Assembly (NCBI RefSeq): GCF_000741575.1
Contig: NZ_JGYV01000005.1
Location: 1 to 64,000 of the forward strand
Reading direction: 5' to 3'
Origin: Bifidobacterium cuniculi
GTDB taxonomy: Bacteria; Actinomycetota; Actinomycetes; Actinomycetales; Bifidobacteriaceae
Length of the DNA stretch: 64,000 bases
A model generated the notes under the pieces. The model made no database searches, had not been told where the DNA came from, and was given only the letters and a program-made list of their open reading frames with translations. Shown one piece after another: positions 60,224 through 64,000 of the stretch (positions are counted from its first letter, which is position 1; each line of letters begins with the position of its first letter). Position numbers and translations under genes: made by a program.

Positions 60224-61573
60224 ATGACCAAGGCATCCGGACTCTATCCCGGTTTCATCTCCCTCGAAGAGAGCCTCGAACTGTCCGAGGGGCAGGTGCG
60301 GCAGATGCAGCTCGACCACATGAACGAATACCGCACCAAGCTCGGCCTGGAAGGCGGCCTGACCTTCGACATCAAACGCGCCGAAGGCTGCTACATCTGG
60401 GACGCGGACGGCAATAAGAGGCTCGATTTCATCGGCTGCGTGGGCGTCTACCTGCTGGGGCACAACAACCCCTTCGTCGTGGAGAACGTGCGCAAGTACC
60501 TGGCCACCAAGCCCCTGACCATGGATCCGCTCGCACTCAAGCCGGTCACGGCGGCCTTCGCCCACAACATGGCGTTGGTCACCCCCGAGCTCACCCGCAC
60601 CATCATCAATGGCGGCGGCGGTGCCGAGGCGGTCGAGGCGGCGCTCAAGCTGGTGCGCATCGCCGCGGGCCGCAAGCACCCCGAGCGCAAGCGCATCGTG
60701 TCCACGCTCAACTCCTTCCATGGCAAGACGCTGGGTGCCGTGTCCGCCGGCGGCAAGGACGTGTGGCGTCGTTGGCAGCCGGTCATCTCCGACCATACCT
60801 ACATCCCCTACGGTGACCTTGACGCCGTGGAGGAGGAGTTCAGGAAGGGTGACGTCATCGCCTTCATCGCCGAGACCATCCAGGGCGAGGGTGGTGTGGT
60901 CGTGCCGCCCGAGGACTACTTCCCCGGCGTACGCAAGCTGTGCGACGAGTACGGCGTGTACATGATCATGGACGAGGTGCAGGCGGGTTCCTGCCGCACC
61001 GGCTACGTGTGGGCGCACCAGTATTACGAGGGCCTCGTGCCCGACATCTTCACCTTCGCCAAGGGCATCAGCGACGGCGTGCTGCCCGTCTCCGGCATCC
61101 AGGTCAAGGACAGCGTCTACCGGGAGGCCTACGGTTCCTACGACTCCGCCATGATGCACACCGCGACCTACCAGGACAACAACATCTCGGCAGCCGTGGC
61201 CCTCAGTTCCCTGCAGTACATGATCGAACACGACGTGGCGGGGCATGTGCGTCGCATGGGCAAGCTGTTCTTCGAGAAACTCGAGCGCGTACGCGAGCGG
61301 TTCCCCGACATCCTGGCCGAGGTGCGCGGCCGTGGCTTCATGATCGGACTCAAGTTCGGCCGCGACGGCGAAGGCGCTGGCTATGCCAACCGCGTGGCCG
61401 CCATCATGGCACAGAAGCACTTCGTGCATACCATGACCTCCACGAACGACGACACGATCCTGCGCTGCTATCCGAACATCGCCACCACCGAGGAGGACTT
61501 CGACTGGTTCCTCGATGCCCTGACCAGCTCGATTCGCGAGGTGGTGGGCGCCGAGGAGGTCCTCGCCAGCTGA
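60224..61573 (+). CDS. class III aminotransferase (4-aminobutyrate / putrescine aminotransferase-like)
   Basis: A 449-aa PLP-dependent class III (ornithine/GABA-type) aminotransferase. FIGCVGVYLLGHNNPFVVEN is the N-terminal family block; NSFHGKTLGAVSAGGKDVWR, IAFIAETIQGEGGVVVPPED, YMIMDEVQAGSCRTGYVWAH and DIFTFAKGISDGVLPVSGIQ follow, the last holding the Schiff-base Lys (near residue 280). It transfers an omega-amino group to a 2-oxo acid. Given the PaiA-like gene, APC permease and TetR regulator, putrescine, GABA or a similar omega-amine is plausible. GAAAGGAACG sets the start. The stop codon forms one end of a 126-bp palindrome. Confidence 0.9.
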   Translation: MTKASGLYPGFISLEESLELSEGQVRQMQLDHMNEYRTKLGLEGGLTFDIKRAEGCYIWDADGNKRLDFIGCVGVYLLGHNNPFVVENVRKYLATKPLTMDPLALKPVTAAFAHNMALVTPELTRTIINGGGGAEAVEAALKLVRIAAGRKHPERKRIVSTLNSFHGKTLGAVSAGGKDVWRRWQPVISDHTYIPYGDLDAVEEEFRKGDVIAFIAETIQGEGGVVVPPEDYFPGVRKLCDEYGVYMIMDEVQAGSCRTGYVWAHQYYEGLVPDIFTFAKGISDGVLPVSGIQVKDSVYREAYGSYDSAMMHTATYQDNNISAAVALSSLQYMIEHDVAGHVRRMGKLFFEKLERVRERFPDILAEVRGRGFMIGLKFGRDGEGAGYANRVAAIMAQKHFVHTMTSTNDDTILRCYPNIATTEEDFDWFLDALTSSIREVVGAEEVLAS

Positions 61574-61695
61574 TTCGGTGCGCACGTTTTTCGGCCGGGA
61601 GGAATTCTGCGCCGCTTGGGAGCGCACAACTTGAGTTGTGCGCTCCCAAGCGGCGCAGAATTCCTCCCGGCCGAAAAACGTGCGCACCGAATCAG
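61570..61695. repeat. 126-bp palindrome containing both convergent stop codons
   Basis: Sixty-two-bp perfect arms around AACT-tg-AGTT (centre 61632/61633). The left end starts 1 nt before the TGA of the aminotransferase, and the right end finishes 1 nt beyond the TGA of the convergent apbE gene. The whole intergenic region is thus one palindrome. Confidence 0.96.
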
Positions 61696-62597
61696 TCGGT
61701 GAATACCTCGAAGGCGCCGGCCCGGTAGGCCTGGCCGTCCTCCATGAGAACCAGGCAATCGGCGCCGCCGATCCGGGTGGTGAACAGGGCGGTGGCCAGG
61801 CCGTCGGCGACCATGGTGGGGTACTCGTTCACCGCGGCCGGCACCTTGACCCAGGTGGCGGCAACGTCCTGCACCGGCTGGCCGGTGGCGGCGTCGAGCA
61901 GGTGGTGGGCACGACGGCCGGCCTGGTCGATCCAGGAGCGGCGGCTCGGGGCGCTCGCGCATAGGGCGCCGTCCTGCAGCCGGGTGACGCCGATGGCCTG
62001 CGTGAAGTCGTGCGGGTCCTCGAGGGCCACGCTCATGGGGGCGTCGGACAGCCGTGCGCGCAGGTCGCCGCCAGCATCGATGACGACGTCGGTTTCCGGC
62101 GGCAGCAGTTCCATGAGCAGGTCGACGCAGTACCCCTTGGCGCAGGAGCCGAAGTCGAGGGCGACGGCACGCGTCGTGGTCAGCGTGGTGCCGTCACGGT
62201 GTACGTCGGCTTGCCATGAGATGCGATGGGAATCGGCGTTGCCTCCCAGGTCATAGGCCGGGCCGTAGCCGAGCCGGACCAGGTCGGCGCCGACGCAGGG
62301 GTCGAGGCGTCCGTCGGTGAGACGTGCGAGCTCGTCGATCCACGCAAAGAGGGGAAGCGTCCAGTCGGGGAACGTGAAAGTGCCCCCGGCGGTGGCGCGG
62401 GCCATGCGAGTCACGAGGGAATCCTCGCGGAAGCGGGAAAGCGTACGCTCCATGTCCTCGATGCACGCCCGCATCGCATCCACGGTGGCGTCGGGCAAGG
62501 GGCGTGAGGCGTGGATGAGGATGCCGCCGCCCAAGATGCCATCGAAGGCGGTGAGATGGGGGAGGCGATCGGTAAGAGGTCGTGCATCGTGGTCCAT
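61692..62597 (-). CDS. apbE: FAD:protein FMN transferase (ApbE family)
   Basis: A 301-aa ApbE-type protein. MERTLSRFREDSLVTRMARA near the N-terminus, LDPCVGADLVRLGY, VALDFGSCAKGYCVDLLMEL (FAD/metal site) and VVIDAGGDLRARL are family landmarks; DVAATWVKVPAAVNEYPTMVADGLATALF (outlined) covers the C-terminal metal-binding block. It attaches FMN to a Thr or Ser of a target flavoprotein. No signal peptide is seen, so it is a cytosolic member; its target is not encoded nearby. TAGGAT lies seven bases before the ATG and there is no Shine-Dalgarno, hence probably leaderless. Confidence 0.9.
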   Translation of the reverse strand: MDHDARPLTDRLPHLTAFDGILGGGILIHASRPLPDATVDAMRACIEDMERTLSRFREDSLVTRMARATAGGTFTFPDWTLPLFAWIDELARLTDGRLDPCVGADLVRLGYGPAYDLGGNADSHRISWQADVHRDGTTLTTTRAVALDFGSCAKGYCVDLLMELLPPETDVVIDAGGDLRARLSDAPMSVALEDPHDFTQAIGVTRLQDGALCASAPSRRSWIDQAGRRAHHLLDAATGQPVQDVAATWVKVPAAVNEYPTMVADGLATALFTTRIGGADCLVLMEDGQAYRAGAFEVFTD

Positions 62598-62621
62598 GGG
62601 TCCTATCCTAGGGCGTCTTGA

Positions 62622-62730
62622 GCTTATGAAGGGTAGGTTAAGCGGCACCCTGCTGGATAGAGGGCCCGGAAACGTTGGAATGCCAAGGGGTATATCCGGA
62701 CCATCCGCGCTTAACCTACCCCTCATAGGC
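62622..62730. repeat. 109-bp MITE-like element, 23-bp terminal inverted repeats
   Basis: The terminal repeats GCTTATGAAGGGTAGG... and ...CCTACCCCTCATAGGC differ at two of 23 positions. The 63-bp centre has no gene. It lies upstream of apbE. The arms end in TTAAGCG/CGCTTAA. Confidence 0.75.
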
Positions 62731-62751
62731 CAAGCGCCCTGATGCGCCCAT

Positions 62752-62782
62752 GGAAATCTCTCGTTTTTCCGTGATATTTCCA
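62752..62782. repeat. single copy of the conserved ~31-bp unit
   Basis: GGAAATCTCTCG followed by TTTTTCCGTGATATTTCC, the same unit that makes up the arms or loop of the inverted repeats at 6297, 7665, 11506 and 28353. Its own ends (GGAAAT/ATTTCC) form a short inverted repeat. The ~490 bp from here to the next gene hold nothing else that I can support. Confidence 0.85.
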
Positions 62783-63276
62783 GGGCTTCCGCATTGAGGT
62801 CGTGTCTTCTGCCACGCGGGAGCCGATCGCCTTGGCGGTTTGCACATGAAAATCGGATAGCGGGAGAAGGGATTCACCCGGCTGTTCCCGTGATGGGGAC
62901 GCCGCAGACGGTCCGTCGGCAACAATTTCTCCATGTTCCGCTTGTTTCCGTGATGAGGATGCCGCCGTCAATGGGGCGCACGCCTTCATGCGGAGGGCCG
63001 TATTCACCGTCGCCTCGGCGCGCCGCCGTCTCGCCATGTGAAACGCCCAGTCCCGCATCTCAATATACGGGAGTCCTGCATCGTTTACCCGTCATGGCCG
63101 AGATGAGGCCGCTCGATCCAAAACATCACCGGAATTCCAACGATTCCACGCTCCAGCGCCGCCACCTCGACATATCGCAAACCACTTCAAAAAACAAGAC
63201 GGTTTTTCCAAATCTCCACAACATACGCTGGAAGCAACCAAGCACTCCCTCGCCCCGCCTACGAAAGAGCGCCAGC

Positions 63277-64000
63277 ATGCCTGAACCGACATCATCCCGC
63301 CGCGCGATGCACCGCATCCTCGCCGCATGTCTCGGCATCCTCCTGGCATGCGCCACCATGGTGGCAATGGCATGGGCATCCGGAACGCCGCAGGCGCAGG
63401 CCGACGACACCCAAACCCAAACCGAACCAACCACCTCCGCCACCGACTTCGACTCCCGGACCGCCGTGGCGCAGTCCATCGAAGAGGAACTCGCGGCCGG
63501 CCGGGACGCCTACGCGCAAGGGGAGCGCGCCAAGGCCGCCTCCCACTTCAGCCGGGCCCTCAACACCGGCTACATCGCCTCCAACCTCGCCAAGCTCGTC
63601 AACGACACCCAAGGCGCCGACCAATGCCAGGACCAGCTCGCCCAGCTGCGCGAACTCACCCGCCTCGCCTACGCGGAAGGCAACGAAGCCAGAATCGCCG
63701 ACACCATCGCCGCCCTCGGCACCGAACTGGCCGCGGCCGCCACCCAGGACACGGCCCAGCCCGACCCCCGCGACTACGCCGCCGCCCGCGCCACACAGAC
63801 CTAGGCCGAGCGCGAACGGCTCGACGCCGCCAAGGTACGCGTCAACGAAGGCCGCGGCGACCGCACCTGGGCACAGGTCGCCGAGGAGATGACGCAGATC
63901 CTCGACCAGGCCGCCGACACCGCCCGCGAGGGCGACGGCGAGGCCGGCGCCGCGGGCGTCAACGACGCCTACTACCAGTACTACGAGAAACTCGGCTTCG
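63277..64000 (+). pseudogene. FTR1-type iron permease N-terminal part with in-frame amber codon (continues past window)
   Basis: The frame starts with a signal peptide (MHRILAACLGILLACATMVA) within a 175-residue open stretch that reads VAQSIEEELAAGRDAYAQGE and RAKAASHFSRALNTGYIASN. TAG at 63802-63804 interrupts it. The same frame then goes on without break: AERERLDAAKVRVNEGRGDR, TWAQVAEEMTQILDQAADTA and VNDAYYQYYEKLGF at the window's end. The last block, VN-(D/E)-A-YY-x-YYEKLGFE, is the extracellular repeat of EfeU/FTR1-type permeases with an N-terminal extension, as found in bifidobacteria. TAG probably replaces CAG (Gln). The start could also be 63307. The transmembrane part lies outside the window. 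Confidence 0.75.

Noticed and set aside
62794..63276. Long upstream extension of the FTR1-like frame
   Set aside because: Low-complexity, Pro/Arg-rich, and it would put the signal peptide in the middle of the protein; the start at 63277 gives a normal signal peptide.

Overview
The window is a bifidobacterial chromosome segment (genus Bifidobacterium by content; species not assigned). The signs are an actinobacterial 16S-23S-5S rRNA operon whose 16S-23S spacer has no tRNA gene, GC-rich coding sequence, LacI- and ROK-regulated ABC sugar uptake genes without a local ATPase, and a lacto-N-biose/galacto-N-biose (LNB/GNB) phosphorylase pathway.

Layout. 1-4770: 3' part of 16S, 23S and 5S rRNA and the operon terminator. 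4.9-7.7 kb: small housekeeping or hypothetical genes (zinc-ribbon-like protein, nitroreductase, DUF4235 protein, histidine phosphatase). 7.9-28.3 kb: an alpha-glucan island with two GH13 glucosidases, MalQ, a type I pullulanase, two ABC importers, a YesL-type protein, a TraX-like membrane protein, a HAD hydrolase and two LacI regulators. LacI-type operators (core AAACGTTT) overlap sigma70-like promoters in front of the importers and malQ. 28.9-33.2 kb: dnaK-grpE-dnaJ-hspR behind an HspR (HAIR) operator. 33.5-46.6 kb: an HMO/mucin-sugar island with a ROK kinase, a ROK repressor, a cytosolic beta-helix protein (possibly GH136-like), a three-gene LNB/GNB transporter, lnpA, lnpB/nahK, lnpC and a HAD phosphatase where lnpD (galE) is often found.

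46.85-54.63 kb: an integrated element in the 3' end of tRNA-Ala(CGC), flanked by 21-bp direct repeats. It carries a frameshifted tyrosine integrase, an amber-interrupted ribbon-helix-helix gene, a restriction / controller / adenine-methylase cassette, a 59-aa excisionase-like protein, a rolling-circle Rep, an FtsK-like DNA pump, a 57-aa protein and a divergent 368-aa HTH protein. The Xis-Rep-FtsK core resembles a very small actinomycete integrative element (AICE) with a restriction-modification cargo. 55-64 kb: MFS transporter, a frameshifted hypothetical, a PaiA-like acetyltransferase, an APC permease / TetR / class III aminotransferase group that may handle an amine, ApbE, and the start of an FTR1-type iron permease interrupted by an amber codon.

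The most unusual feature is a set of long, often perfect inverted repeats (arms up to 108 bp) in intergenic gaps. All chromosomal convergent gene junctions in the window carry an inverted repeat. Five of the seven are long elements of 80 bp or more, and the other two are shorter hairpins. Some share a recurring ~31-bp unit, two belong to a separate homologous family, and two look like MITEs. The element at the tRNA has none of this size.

Several genes also show a TAnnnT box 6-8 bases before the ATG and no Shine-Dalgarno sequence, pointing to leaderless transcripts.
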